Of a stretch of 58,266 nt of DNA, positions 41,715 to 50,294 are shown in pieces; the stretch's first letter is position 1, and each line of letters opens with the position of its first letter. The stretch comes from Oscillospiraceae bacterium. Its GTDB lineage: Bacteria > Bacillota > Clostridia > Oscillospirales > CAG-272. The notes below the pieces were generated by a model. That model had not been told where the DNA came from. It was given only the letters and a program-made list of their open reading frames with translations, and did not search any database. The stretch spans positions 1 through 58,266 of the forward strand of contig SVSM01000007.1 of the NCBI GenBank assembly GCA_015064295.1, in the 5' to 3' direction. The position numbers were made by a program, and so were the translations under genes.

Positions 41715-43598
41715 ATGACACACGGAAAGACACAGGTCGCCGTCGTCGGCGCGGGACACGCGGGGATCGAGGCGGCGTTAGCCACCGCAAGAATGGGGCT
41801 GGATACCGTTCTCTTTACCATGAACCTCGACGCCGTGGGCAATATGCCCTGCAATCCCTCCATCGGCGGCACGGGAAAGGGGCATCTGGTTTTTGAGATC
41901 GATGCGCTGGGAGGCGAGATGGGGCGGTCGGCCGACTTCGTTACCCTCCAGAGCCGTACCCTGAACACGGGAAAAGGCCCTGCCGTCCGCTCCAAGCGGA
42001 TCCAGGCCGACCGCATGGCCTATCGGGCCAAAATGAAGCAGGTCATCGAGCAAACCGCAAATCTGCGGCTGGTACAGGCCGAGATCGTCTCGCTTCTCAC
42101 CGAGGGTGAGGGGGACGAACGACACGTTACGGGGCTTGTGACCTCCCTCGGCACGCCGTGGCAGGCCGAGGCGGTGATCCTCGCCACCGGTACCTATCTT
42201 GACAGCCGCGTCATCGTGGGTGAGCACGCCTACGCCTCCGGGCCCGACGGGATGCTTCCCGCCAAGGGGCTTTCGGAGAACCTGCGGGAGCTGGGCATTA
42301 CCCTCATGCGCTTCAAGACCGGAACTCCCGCCCGCATCCACAAAAAGAGCATTGATCTTTCGGTTTTGGAGCGGCAGGATGGGGAGGAGGTCATCACCCC
42401 CTATTCCTTCTATACCGATAAAGCGGCGCTGAACCGCATCGAGCAGATCCCCTGCCATACTGCCTATACCAATGAGGAGACCCACCGCATCATCCGCGAG
42501 AATCTCCACCGATCCCCCCTCTATTCGGGGATGATCCAAGGCACGGGCCCCCGCTATTGTCCCAGCATCGAGGACAAGGTGGTGCGCTTTGCCGAAAAAG
42601 AGCGCCATCAGCTCTTTGTGGAGCCTACCGGCGCTGATACCGACGAGATGTACCTCCAGGGCTTCTCCTCCTCCCTCCCCGAGGACGTGCAGATGGCTAT
42701 GCTCCATTCCTTGAAGGGCTTTGAAAAGGCGCAGGTCATGCGTACGGCCTACGCCATTGAATACGACTGCTGCGATCCCACCCAGCTCTACGCGACGCTG
42801 GAATTTAAGGCCATCGGCGGCCTTTACGGCGCGGGACAGTTCAACGGTACCTCGGGCTACGAGGAGGCCGCCGCCCAAGGGCTGATTGCGGGCATCAACG
42901 CCGCGAAAAAGCTGAAGGGCGAGGCGCCTTTGATCCTCACCCGCGACAGCTCCTACATCGGAACGCTGATCGACGATCTGGTGACCAAAGGAACCAACGA
43001 GCCCTACCGCATCATGACCTCCCGTTCGGAATATCGTCTGCTCCTGCGGCAGGATAACGCCGAGGAGCGCCTCATCGGCTACGGCCGCGAGGCAGGGCTG
43101 ATCTCAGAGGAGCGCTACGCCGCCTTTCTAGCAAGACAGGAGGCCATCGCCACCGAGATCAAGCGGCTGAACAGGACCACCGTGTCCCCCTCCGAGGAGC
43201 TGAACGCTCTTTTGACCGAGCTGGGGACGGCACCCCTTACGTCGGGCATGAAGCTGGCCGATCTGCTCCGCCGGCCACAGGTGGCGTACGGTATGTTGGC
43301 TCCCTACGATCCCGAACGGCCGTCTCTCCCCGACGAGGTGGTTTATGAAGCCGAGGTGCAGATCAAATACGAGGGCTATATCAAGCGTCAGCTGGCCGAG
43401 GCCGCCCGTATGGCGAAATTGGCGGAAAAGAAACTGCCCAAGGATCTCGATTATTCCTCTCTGGAAGGGCTTCGGCTTGAGGCAAGGCAGAAGCTGAACA
43501 AGATCAAGCCCGCCGACATCGGACAGGCCTCGCGGATCAGCGGAGTGAGTCCGGCGGATGTGTCGGTGTTGTTGATTTATTTGAAGATGGGGGAATGA
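41715..43598 (+). CDS. mnmG: tRNA uridine-5-carboxymethylaminomethyl modification enzyme MnmG
   Basis: 627 aa from the ATG at 41715 after AAAAGGAC. The N-terminal FAD site is VVGAGHAGIEAA, followed by the family signature NPSIGGTGKGHLVFEIDALGGEMG; TSRSEYRLLLRQDNAEERL and the helical C-terminal MnmE-binding domain (TSGMKLADLLRRP, ISGVSPADVSVLLIYLK) are intact. With MnmE it modifies wobble uridine 34. It usually sits next to mnmE after jag; here jag is 12 kb further on and mnmE is absent from the window. Confidence 0.97.
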   Translation: MTHGKTQVAVVGAGHAGIEAALATARMGLDTVLFTMNLDAVGNMPCNPSIGGTGKGHLVFEIDALGGEMGRSADFVTLQSRTLNTGKGPAVRSKRIQADRMAYRAKMKQVIEQTANLRLVQAEIVSLLTEGEGDERHVTGLVTSLGTPWQAEAVILATGTYLDSRVIVGEHAYASGPDGMLPAKGLSENLRELGITLMRFKTGTPARIHKKSIDLSVLERQDGEEVITPYSFYTDKAALNRIEQIPCHTAYTNEETHRIIRENLHRSPLYSGMIQGTGPRYCPSIEDKVVRFAEKERHQLFVEPTGADTDEMYLQGFSSSLPEDVQMAMLHSLKGFEKAQVMRTAYAIEYDCCDPTQLYATLEFKAIGGLYGAGQFNGTSGYEEAAAQGLIAGINAAKKLKGEAPLILTRDSSYIGTLIDDLVTKGTNEPYRIMTSRSEYRLLLRQDNAEERLIGYGREAGLISEERYAAFLARQEAIATEIKRLNRTTVSPSEELNALLTELGTAPLTSGMKLADLLRRPQVAYGMLAPYDPERPSLPDEVVYEAEVQIKYEGYIKRQLAEAARMAKLAEKKLPKDLDYSSLEGLRLEARQKLNKIKPADIGQASRISGVSPADVSVLLIYLKMGE

Positions 43599-43687
43599 GG
43601 GGTTCCCTGCGGGGCGGGGGTGTAGATTTCTTCTTAATGCGATTGTTTCTTCTGATCGTTTGTTAGGAAGATAGAATAAGAAGAATG

Positions 43688-44205
43688 TTTTTCGTTCCTT
43701 TCTTGGTCGGCCAAGAAAGGAACCAAAGAAGCCGCCAAGGGGGAAGGGCGGTCAGTCGCGGTCAAAAGCAAGTTTTGACGCGCTCGTTCCGACGCCCTCC
43801 CCCCTTCGGGAACCCCCCACCCTCTCCCTAAAAGATATTGCCTAACCTACCAAGGTCAAGCTTGCGGCACTGCGGCCAAGGCTCCTGCTATCGGGGATAC
43901 TTACAAAAGCCGAAGATGGTTCTGTTAATCTCATTTTCTACGAAACGGGCCGCAGAGATAGCCGCGAGAGGCAACTGCCGGAAGGTGGCCGCCGAGAGTA
44001 AACGCCACCGAAAAACATTCCTTTATCCTTCCCCGCGAGCCCCCTTTGTCAAACCGCCGAGCCGGCCGTGCGCTAAACGCGCACAGGCGAGGCGTGAAGC
44101 TTCTTCTTTTTGATTCTAAAACTTTTTCTTCAAAGAAGAAGAAAAAGTTTTAGCGCCCTTCTTTGGGCGTCTTTCTTGGGCGCCCAAGAAAGACGCAAAA
44201 GAAAA
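43688..44205. repeat. Palindrome-rich intergenic block before luxS
   Basis: The 682-nt gap between mnmG and luxS has no convincing gene. It holds GTTCCTTTCTTGG/CCAAGAAAGGAAC near 43695-43724, GTCAAAA/TTTTGAC near 43760-43780 nested inside GGGCG/CGCCC, GTGCGC/GCGCAC near 44070-44087, AAACTTTTTCTTC/GAAGAAAAAGTTT near 44120-44152, and a 30-nt perfect palindrome GCGTCTTTCTTGGG/CCCAAGAAAGACGC at 44167-44196. These differ from the tri-hairpin family, though the AAAG/CTTT-rich stems resemble the variant hairpin of loci 2 and 10. No promoter for luxS is obvious. Confidence 0.6.
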
Positions 44206-44280
44206 TACCAATGTACAGTTACTTTTTTCTAACGACAAGAAAAAAACGAACATTCCACCGAAAAAAAGAAAGAAAAAACC

Positions 44281-44742
44281 ATGAAACAAATCACCTCCTT
44301 CACCGTAAACCACGACTACATCACCCCAGGCATCTACATCTCCCGCATTGACGGTGATATCACCACCTTCGACCTCCGCACCAGAACTCCCAACGCCGGC
44401 GACTACATGGACAACCTGACCATGCATTCCGTGGAGCATATGCTTGCCACCTTCCTCCGCAATTCCGAGATGGCCGAGTCGGTCATCTACTTCGGCCCTA
44501 TGGGTTGTCAGACGGGATTCTATCTCCTGACAAGAGACGTGGAGCCCCGGGAGGTGCTTCGGGTATTGAAGGGCTGCCTTGCGGGGATTCTTTCCTACGA
44601 AGGCCCCATGTTCGGCTCTACCCGGCAGGAATGCGGCAACTATCGGAATTTGAGCCCGGAAGCCGCTAAAGCCGAATGCGAGCGCTATCTTGCCGTACTG
44701 AATGAAAGAGAGGTGGATTTCCGCTATGCAGAATCCGAATAA
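44281..44742 (+). CDS. luxS: S-ribosylhomocysteine lyase
   Basis: Protein of 153 aa. Metal ligands H49-x-x-E-H53 (MHSVEHM) and C118 (QECGNY), with catalytic C76 (PMGCQTGFY), are all in place. It splits S-ribosylhomocysteine into homocysteine and the autoinducer-2 precursor. It overlaps pfs, which makes its substrate, so the two form a compact activated-methyl-cycle unit. Confidence 0.97.
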   Translation: MKQITSFTVNHDYITPGIYISRIDGDITTFDLRTRTPNAGDYMDNLTMHSVEHMLATFLRNSEMAESVIYFGPMGCQTGFYLLTRDVEPREVLRVLKGCLAGILSYEGPMFGSTRQECGNYRNLSPEAAKAECERYLAVLNEREVDFRYAESE

Positions 44743-45436
44743 GCCCATCGGCATCATTGCCGCCATGCAGATCGAGGCCGAGGGGATCCTTGCCAAGATG
44801 ACCGACGTGACGGCGGAGACCGTCAGCAACATGACCTTTTCCTTCGGTAAGCTGCACGGTATCCCTTGCGTCGTGGCGGTCTGCGGGATCGGCAAGGTCT
44901 TTGCCGCCCTTTGCGCCCAGACCATGATCCTCCGCTATCAGCCACGGCTCATTCTCAATACCGGCGTGGCGGGCAGTCTTTCGGAGGAGCTTGCCATCGG
45001 GGATATTGCCATTGCCGAAAAGCTGGTACAGCACGATATGGACACCTCGGCCCTGGGGGATCCCGTGGGGCTGATCTCGGGAATCAACGTGGTCTATCTG
45101 CCCTGCGATGAGACCGCCTCGGCGCGGCTTGCCGCTTGTGCCGCCTCCCTTGACGGGGTGTCGGTGAAGCGGGGCGTGATTGCCTCTGGGGACAGGTTTA
45201 TGAGCGACGGTGCCGAAAAACGAAAGATCGCCGACCGCTTTGGGGCCTTGGCCTGCGAAATGGAAGGCGCCGCCATCGGGCAGGTCTGCTACGTCAATCA
45301 CGTGCCCTGCGCCGTCATGCGTGCCATTTCCGACGGCGGCGACGAGGCGGCCGCTATGGACTACCCCACCTTTGCCAAGATGGCGGCGGAACGGGCCGTT
45401 ATGGCCATTGATGCCTTCTTTTCTCGGCTTGCTTGA
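44726..45436 (+). CDS. mtnN: 5'-methylthioadenosine/S-adenosylhomocysteine nucleosidase
   Basis: 236 aa from the ATG at 44726, 11 nt after AGAGGTGG inside luxS; the ATG at 44702 is an alternative with no ribosome-binding site. IGIIAAMQIEAE, ILNTGVAGSL, CEMEGAAIGQVCY and MRAISDGGDE (catalytic Asp) define MTA/SAH nucleosidase (Pfs). It produces S-ribosylhomocysteine for LuxS. The starts and stops overlap, indicating translational coupling. Confidence 0.96.
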   Translation: MQNPNKPIGIIAAMQIEAEGILAKMTDVTAETVSNMTFSFGKLHGIPCVVAVCGIGKVFAALCAQTMILRYQPRLILNTGVAGSLSEELAIGDIAIAEKLVQHDMDTSALGDPVGLISGINVVYLPCDETASARLAACAASLDGVSVKRGVIASGDRFMSDGAEKRKIADRFGALACEMEGAAIGQVCYVNHVPCAVMRAISDGGDEAAAMDYPTFAKMAAERAVMAIDAFFSRLA

Positions 45437-45530
45437 ATCGCCGCGAATCGGACACGACAAGGCCAGAAGACATGTCGGACTTTATGACGGTCTATGACGG
45501 GCGTCCGGTTAACGCTTTTGGATACGGGAT

Positions 45531-45563
45531 CTCGCGGCGCTTGCCGCCGTGAGGGAATTTTTA
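45531..45563 (+). terminator. Possible terminator after luxS-mtnN
   Basis: CTC.CGGCG / CGCCG.GAG imperfect stem followed by GGAATTTTTACC. Confidence 0.4.
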
Positions 45564-45594
45564 CCGCTACGCGGTTTTGTAAAGGAACTTCTTC

Positions 45595-46878
45595 ATGAAA
45601 CAGAATCTACGATGGATGAGGCTGGATAACGCCGCGCTGATCTACCCCGCGGCCCGCCGCCGCAACTGGACCAACGTCTTCCGCATCTCGGTGAGCTTTC
45701 GGGATGACGTGGACGCCGGTCTTCTGCAACAGGCGCTGAATAAGGCCGTGGCTCGCTTCCCCTCGGTGGCGGCTCGGTTGCGGACGGGGGTGTTCTGGTA
45801 TTATCTGGAGCAGATCCCCGAGGTGCCGCAGGTACAGCCCGAGGAGCTGCATCCCCTGAACCGCATGACCTTCCGCAGCATCCGTCGGTGTGCCTTTCGC
45901 GTGCTATATTACCGCAATCGGATGGCGGTGGAGCTCTTTCACTCCATTGCCGACGGTACCGGCGGGCTGATCTTTGTGAAATCCCTTGCCGCCGAGTACG
46001 TCCGTCTCCGCTACGGCGTCTCGGTGGACAATACCCACGGGGTGCTGGATCTGAACGACGCTCCCCAAAAAGCAGAGCTTGAGGACAGCTTCATGCGGCA
46101 CGCCTCCCCCGTGGCCTTGAGCCGCAAGGAGGAGATCGCCTATCCCATCACGGGTACCCGGGAGCCCGATCGGTTTCTTCATGTGACCACCGGCATCCTG
46201 GACGCCGATGAAGTGCGGAGGCTGGCCAAGTCCTATGGGGCTACCGTGACGGTCTTCCTTGCCGCCGTGATGATGAAGGCGGTCTATGAGATCCAGAACG
46301 AGCGGGTCCCCAACCCCAACCGCCGCAAGCCGGTGAAGGTTTTGATCCCCGTCAATCTCCGCAAGCTGTTCGAAAGCGAGACCCTCCGCAATTTTGCCAA
46401 CTATATCACCCCCGGCATCGATCCCCGCATGGGCGAGTTTTCATTTGAGGAAATGATTTCCGTGATCCACCATCAGATGGGGCTGGAGCTGAATCCCAAA
46501 CGGATGTCGGCCAAGTTTACCCCCAACGTGCGGGACGCCCGCTCCAAGATCCTGCGGATCATGCCCCTCTTTATCAAGAATTTGGCTATGAAGCTGGTCT
46601 ACAATCAAGTGGGTGAACGGACGGCCAGCATCTGTATGTCCAATCTCGGCCTCGTGGAGCTGCCCGAGGGCATGACGCCCTTCGTTCAGCGCATCGACTT
46701 TATTTTGGGCATCCAGGCCGACTCTCCCTGCAACTGCGGCGTTTGCTCCTACGGCGGGAAGCTGCGCGTCAGCTTTACCCGCGGCATTGCGGAATCGGAG
46801 CTGGAGCGGCGCTTCTTTACCGAGCTTCGCAAAATGGGTCTTCACGTACTGGTGGAGAGCAACACCCCTCATACCTGA
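45595..46878 (+). CDS. Condensation/acetyltransferase-fold protein (alcohol acetyltransferase-like)
   Basis: Protein of 427 aa. The HxxxD catalytic motif is HSIADGTGG (near residue 117), as in the chloramphenicol-acetyltransferase/condensation superfamily; the preceding LLQQALNKAVARFPSVAARL is the donor-half helix. Downstream is the bridge-like KVLIPVNLRKLFESETLRNFANYI. It should move an acyl group from CoA or a carrier to an alcohol or amine; substrates unknown. AAGGAAC lies before the ATG. A zinc-ribbon membrane protein starts 17 nt after the stop, so the two are co-expressed. Confidence 0.78.
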   Translation: MKQNLRWMRLDNAALIYPAARRRNWTNVFRISVSFRDDVDAGLLQQALNKAVARFPSVAARLRTGVFWYYLEQIPEVPQVQPEELHPLNRMTFRSIRRCAFRVLYYRNRMAVELFHSIADGTGGLIFVKSLAAEYVRLRYGVSVDNTHGVLDLNDAPQKAELEDSFMRHASPVALSRKEEIAYPITGTREPDRFLHVTTGILDADEVRRLAKSYGATVTVFLAAVMMKAVYEIQNERVPNPNRRKPVKVLIPVNLRKLFESETLRNFANYITPGIDPRMGEFSFEEMISVIHHQMGLELNPKRMSAKFTPNVRDARSKILRIMPLFIKNLAMKLVYNQVGERTASICMSNLGLVELPEGMTPFVQRIDFILGIQADSPCNCGVCSYGGKLRVSFTRGIAESELERRFFTELRKMGLHVLVESNTPHT

Positions 46879-46894
46879 CGAAAGGAATTTGCTT

Positions 46895-47596
46895 ATGTAC
46901 TGTGTGAAATGCGGCGTCGAGCTGGCCGACAGCGAGAAGGCCTGCCCTCTGTGCGGCACCGAGGTGCTGCTCCCTCATAATCTGAAACGGGATCTGGCCG
47001 AGCCCCCCTATCCCCCCTATCCCGGGGCGGTGACCGAGGGCTTCTCCCGCGTGGGCGTCATGACCCTCATTACCTTTCTCTGCCTGATCCCCTTCCTTCT
47101 GTGTCTCATCGTAGATTGGAAGATCAACGGGGAGATCGTCTGGTCGGGCTTTGCCTCGGGAGGCATTCTGCTGGGCTATCTGCTGGTCCTTCTGCCCAGC
47201 TGGTTCCGCCGTCCCAATCCCGTGATCTTCGTGCCGGTGGATTTTGCGGCCGTCGGACTCTTTCTTGCCTACGTGAATTTCGCCGTGGACGGCAACTGGT
47301 TCCTGACCTTCGCCTTTCCGGTGGTGGCGGCGCTCGGCCTATGGCTGACGGCGGTGACCGCCCTTCTCCGTTACGTGCGGGGTGGGAAGCCCTATATTTT
47401 GGGCGGGGCCTCCCTGTGCCTCGGAGCGCTGATGTTCCCGCTGGAGATGCTGATCCATTACACCTTCCAGCGTCCTGCGATCCTGCACTGGTCCTATTAC
47501 CCCGGCGCCGTCTTTTTCCTCTTGGGCGTGTTCCTACTATTGGTGGGGATCATTCGCCCCCTGCGGGAGCATATGCGGCGGAAGCTGTTCTTCTGA
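46895..47596 (+). CDS. Zinc-ribbon membrane protein (DUF6320-like)
   Basis: 233 aa from the ATG at 46895 after GAAAGG; the longer ORF from 46787 is out of context. The N-terminal zinc ribbon is CVKCGVELADSEKACPLCG, followed by a proline-rich PPYPPYPG linker and about six membrane helices. This type commonly sits beside condensation-like acyltransferases in Clostridia, as here. The pair may build or modify a lipid or cell-surface molecule; that is an inference from co-occurrence only. Confidence 0.78.
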   Translation: MYCVKCGVELADSEKACPLCGTEVLLPHNLKRDLAEPPYPPYPGAVTEGFSRVGVMTLITFLCLIPFLLCLIVDWKINGEIVWSGFASGGILLGYLLVLLPSWFRRPNPVIFVPVDFAAVGLFLAYVNFAVDGNWFLTFAFPVVAALGLWLTAVTALLRYVRGGKPYILGGASLCLGALMFPLEMLIHYTFQRPAILHWSYYPGAVFFLLGVFLLLVGIIRPLREHMRRKLFF

Positions 47597-47621
47597 GGGC
47601 AGGAGGCCTGTTATCAAAAAG

Positions 47622-47655
47622 AAACCCCGACAGAGACTCTGTCGGGGTTTTCTGC
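47622..47655. terminator. Bidirectional terminator before the NYN gene
   Basis: AACCCCGACAGA / TCTGTCGGGGTT hairpin flanked by A and T runs, between convergent genes. Confidence 0.9.
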
Positions 47656-47679
47656 TTTGCGAAATGTTTTTCGGGAGGG

Positions 47680-48456
47680 TTACTCCCACACGCCGAGGAT
47701 CTTGGCCTTCTTCCAGTCCACGGTGAGGGCCTTGATGGTCTTGCCCTTTTCGGGCTTGGCCTCGTACTGGCTGATGCAGCCACGGGCGATGAGATACCGA
47801 AGGGAATTGGCAACGTCCCGGCGCTTGAGTCCGTTATGGCGGGCTACGGCCTCGACGGTGGCCCAGAAGGTGGGATAGGACTTCTTGGCTTTGTTATCCT
47901 GAAGCTGCCGCAGGTTGCCGAGGATCAGACGGTAGACGGCCAGGTCGGGGTCCTCGTTTTTGGGGAGCAGCTCCACCCAGCTGGCGGTGTTTTTGAGCTG
48001 CGTGCTCATGCCGCCGCGGATGGCGTAGACCCCCACCTGCTTCCCAAGCTGGGTGATGAGATAATTGGTGACCGAATTAAAGTGACCGTCGCCCGAGAAA
48101 AGGATAAAGGTGTTGATCTCGGGAGAGTTGATGGCCTTTTGATAGATGTGGTCCAGCATAATGAAGTCGGTAAAGTCCTTCTTATGGCTTGAGGACGTGT
48201 TCTGCGTTTCGATGATATAATTGGAGACCTCGCGGATCCGGGGGATCTCAAGACGGATCGTCGGATTGGAAAAGTCCGCAAAGAAAATGATCTCCTGCAG
48301 CTCGTAGGTTTTGGCCAGCTCGTTGCGCCAGGCTTTGATGTCGGGACGGACGTGATGGAGCTTGTCGAGAGAAATAAACCAGTGCTCGTAATCCACGAAG
48401 GCGATGGCCTTCGGCCTTCCCGAACCGGCGTGCTTCTTTTTGAACAGTGAGAACAT
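47680..48456 (-). CDS. NYN-domain (PIN-like) putative ribonuclease
   Basis: Protein of 258 aa. Acidic catalytic residues of the NYN/PIN fold are seen in AFVDYEHWF, KKDFTDFIMLDHIY and LFSGDGHF. The C-terminal third (TFWATVEAVARHNGLKRRDVANSLRYLIARGCI) looks like a winged-helix nucleic-acid-binding domain, similar in layout to NYN-OST-HTH proteins. It is likely a cytoplasmic RNase; target unknown. AAAGGAGG precedes the ATG. Divergent from the RNHCP gene. Confidence 0.85.
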   Translation of the reverse strand: MFSLFKKKHAGSGRPKAIAFVDYEHWFISLDKLHHVRPDIKAWRNELAKTYELQEIIFFADFSNPTIRLEIPRIREVSNYIIETQNTSSSHKKDFTDFIMLDHIYQKAINSPEINTFILFSGDGHFNSVTNYLITQLGKQVGVYAIRGGMSTQLKNTASWVELLPKNEDPDLAVYRLILGNLRQLQDNKAKKSYPTFWATVEAVARHNGLKRRDVANSLRYLIARGCISQYEAKPEKGKTIKALTVDWKKAKILGVWE

Positions 48457-48480
48457 GGGCTTCCTCCTTTCTTGGAATTT

Positions 48481-48496
48481 GGTATCGTACCATACC
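48481..48496. promoter_or_regulatory. Inverted repeat at the NYN transcription start
   Basis: GGTAT-CGTACC-ATACC, just downstream of the -10 on the minus strand. It could be an operator. Confidence 0.3.
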
Positions 48497-48500
48497 GTAT

Positions 48501-48529
48501 ATTATACCACGCAAAGGGCGGAAAATCAA
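48501..48529 (-). promoter_or_regulatory. Sigma-A promoter of the NYN gene
   Basis: On the minus strand TTGATT, 17 nt, TATAAT. Confidence 0.8.
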
Positions 48530-48608
48530 GACGGCTGTTCGCTTTTAGGAAAATTTTCCTGTGAGAGGGGAAAACGGGCTCGGCGGCGGGGCTTTTGATA
48601 AAAAGGTA

Positions 48609-48637
48609 TTGAAAAAAGCCGCAGAATGGGGTATAAT
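48609..48637 (+). promoter_or_regulatory. Sigma-A promoter of the RNHCP-XRE operon
   Basis: TTGAAA, 17 nt, TATAAT; the start codon is 31 nt downstream. Confidence 0.78.
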
Positions 48638-48667
48638 AGAAGGAACGAAGGGAAGGGGGAAGAGCCT

Positions 48668-49012
48668 GTGGAACAAGAACGGACGAGCAAACGGTTTACC
48701 AAGAATGACGGCGGCTTCGTCTGCCGGCATTGCGGCAAAGCGGTGGAGCCGCTGGGATACAGTTCCCGCAACCACTGCCCCTTTTGCCTTTGGTCGCTGC
48801 ACCTTGACGTCAACCCCGGCGACCGGGCCAGCGATTGCGGCGGCCCGATGGAGCCTGTCAAGGCCGAGCCCGACCCCAAGCGGGGCTATATCATCACCCA
48901 TCGCTGCACGAAATGCGGTGCGCTTCGGCGGAACAAGTCGGCTCACGAGGCCAAGGTCCAGCCCGACGACCTGCGCAAGCTCATCGCCTTGACGGTGGGA
49001 CGGCACGAATAA
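48668..49012 (+). CDS. RNHCP zinc-ribbon protein
   Basis: 114 aa from the GTG at 48668, after AAGGGGGAAGAG; the ORF-track start at 48626 lies at the promoter. Three CxxC pairs are seen (C19/C22, C37/C40, C80/C83) and the family-defining RNHCPFCLWSLHLD at residues 34-47. It may bind RNA or another metal-containing partner; the function is not known. It lies 29 nt before an XRE/TPR gene and is divergent from the NYN nuclease. Confidence 0.88.
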   Translation: MEQERTSKRFTKNDGGFVCRHCGKAVEPLGYSSRNHCPFCLWSLHLDVNPGDRASDCGGPMEPVKAEPDPKRGYIITHRCTKCGALRRNKSAHEAKVQPDDLRKLIALTVGRHE

Positions 49013-49041
49013 GACCGGAAGGAAAACAGGAGGAAATCGAT

Positions 49042-50130
49042 ATGTTTATCAACATCGGAGAAAAGATCCGCCTGCGCCGTGAGGCCAAGGGCGTCAGTCA
49101 GGACGAGCTTGCCCAGTATCTCGGCGTGAACTGCAAGGACGTTGTGAAATGGGAAAACGGGGAGATCTATCCCCCCATCGAGCTGATCCCCGTGATCGCC
49201 AGCTACTTCGGTACCACCACCGACGAGCTGATGTGCATGGAGCTTTTCGATAACGAGGACAAGATCCGCACCTATACCGACGGCTTCCAGGAAAAGGTGG
49301 CGGCAGGAGACATCAAGGGAGGCGTGGAGATCCTCCGGGAAGGCGTTCTGCATTTTCCCGAGGAATACCGTCTGACCTGCCTCTTGATGTACGGGCTGTA
49401 CCTCCTGTGCGACCGTCCCGCCGCCGTGAAGCATTATTCCGGCGAGATCCTGTCCCTTGGAGAGGACATTCTGGCTCGCTGTACCGAGGACCCCATCCGT
49501 CTGGAGGCCAAGCGCCTGCTCTGTCTCCATTATTACGAGGACCTGAACGATACCGAAAAGGCCAGGGAGATCGCCCTGTCCCTGCCGGGCCGTAAGATCT
49601 GCCGCGAGGATATGCTCCCCATCATTTCCCAGGGGGAGGCCAAGCTGACGGCCATTCAGGAGAACATTTCCTCTTATACCACCCTCCTGGCCTCCGCCAT
49701 CACCGCTTACGTGGAGAATAACGCTACCCTCAGCCGTGAGGAAAAGATCGAGTTCTGCGAGACGGCCCGCAGGATCCGTCAGATGATCTATCCCTGCGGG
49801 GATATGTTCGGCGGCGCCTATCTTCATATGATGCTGCTGAAGGACCTGGCGGTTCTCTATATGTCGGCCGACCAGCCCGACAAGGCACTGGACTGCCTGC
49901 AGGACTGCGCCTCCTGCGCCGCTGACTTTGATGCTCTGCCCAAGTCGATGCCTCACGCTTCGCCGCTGGTCAAGGGCTTGCGCTTCTCCAAGCAGCAGCT
50001 TCAGATCCCCTCTAAAAATAAGAAAACGCCGCTTCGCAACATCTTTATTCACGAGATCATGCCGCTGACCTGCTTCGATTCCATTAAATATCATCCCCGC
50101 GTTACCGAGATCCTGAAGATTTTTGAATAA
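49042..50130 (+). CDS. XRE-family regulator with TPR-like C-terminal region
   Basis: 362 aa from the ATG at 49042 after AGGAGGAAATCG; the longer ORF from 48835 runs through the RNHCP gene. N-terminal HTH (IGEKIRLRREAKGVSQDELAQYLGVNCKDVVKWENG). The long helical C-terminal part (about residues 80-340) has repeated helix pairs such as KVAAGDIKGGVEILREGVLHFPEEYRLTCLLMYGLYLL, as in Rgg/PlcR-type or general TPR regulators. No signal peptide gene is seen nearby. Probably co-transcribed with RNHCP; ends at a strong terminator. Confidence 0.85.
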   Translation: MFINIGEKIRLRREAKGVSQDELAQYLGVNCKDVVKWENGEIYPPIELIPVIASYFGTTTDELMCMELFDNEDKIRTYTDGFQEKVAAGDIKGGVEILREGVLHFPEEYRLTCLLMYGLYLLCDRPAAVKHYSGEILSLGEDILARCTEDPIRLEAKRLLCLHYYEDLNDTEKAREIALSLPGRKICREDMLPIISQGEAKLTAIQENISSYTTLLASAITAYVENNATLSREEKIEFCETARRIRQMIYPCGDMFGGAYLHMMLLKDLAVLYMSADQPDKALDCLQDCASCAADFDALPKSMPHASPLVKGLRFSKQQLQIPSKNKKTPLRNIFIHEIMPLTCFDSIKYHPRVTEILKIFE

Positions 50131-50138
50131 ACGACGGG

Positions 50139-50177
50139 GGAGAACGGGCCTCTTACGAGGCCCGTTCTCCTGTTTGT
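50139..50177 (+). terminator. Intrinsic terminator after the XRE/TPR gene
   Basis: GGAGAACGGGCCTC / GAGGCCCGTTCTCC hairpin with a short T-rich tail. Confidence 0.85.
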
Positions 50178-50230
50178 GCGACTTTGGTGACGAATAACGA
50201 AAAATTATTTGTCCATTAGAAACATTTTCT

Positions 50231-50259
50231 TGACTTATGGATCCGTTTGTACTATAATG
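50231..50259 (+). promoter_or_regulatory. Sigma-A promoter of the TrpXYZ-like operon
   Basis: TTGACT, 17 nt, TATAAT, 36 nt before the start; too short a leader for a T-box. Confidence 0.82.
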
Positions 50260-50294
50260 AGTACATCATTTTGAAAAGGACGGTTTTACATACA

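Noticed and set aside
43838-44113. 91-aa ORF in the mnmG-luxS gap
   Set aside because: No ribosome-binding site, no family resemblance, odd Arg/Pro-rich composition, and it lies in a palindrome-rich block.
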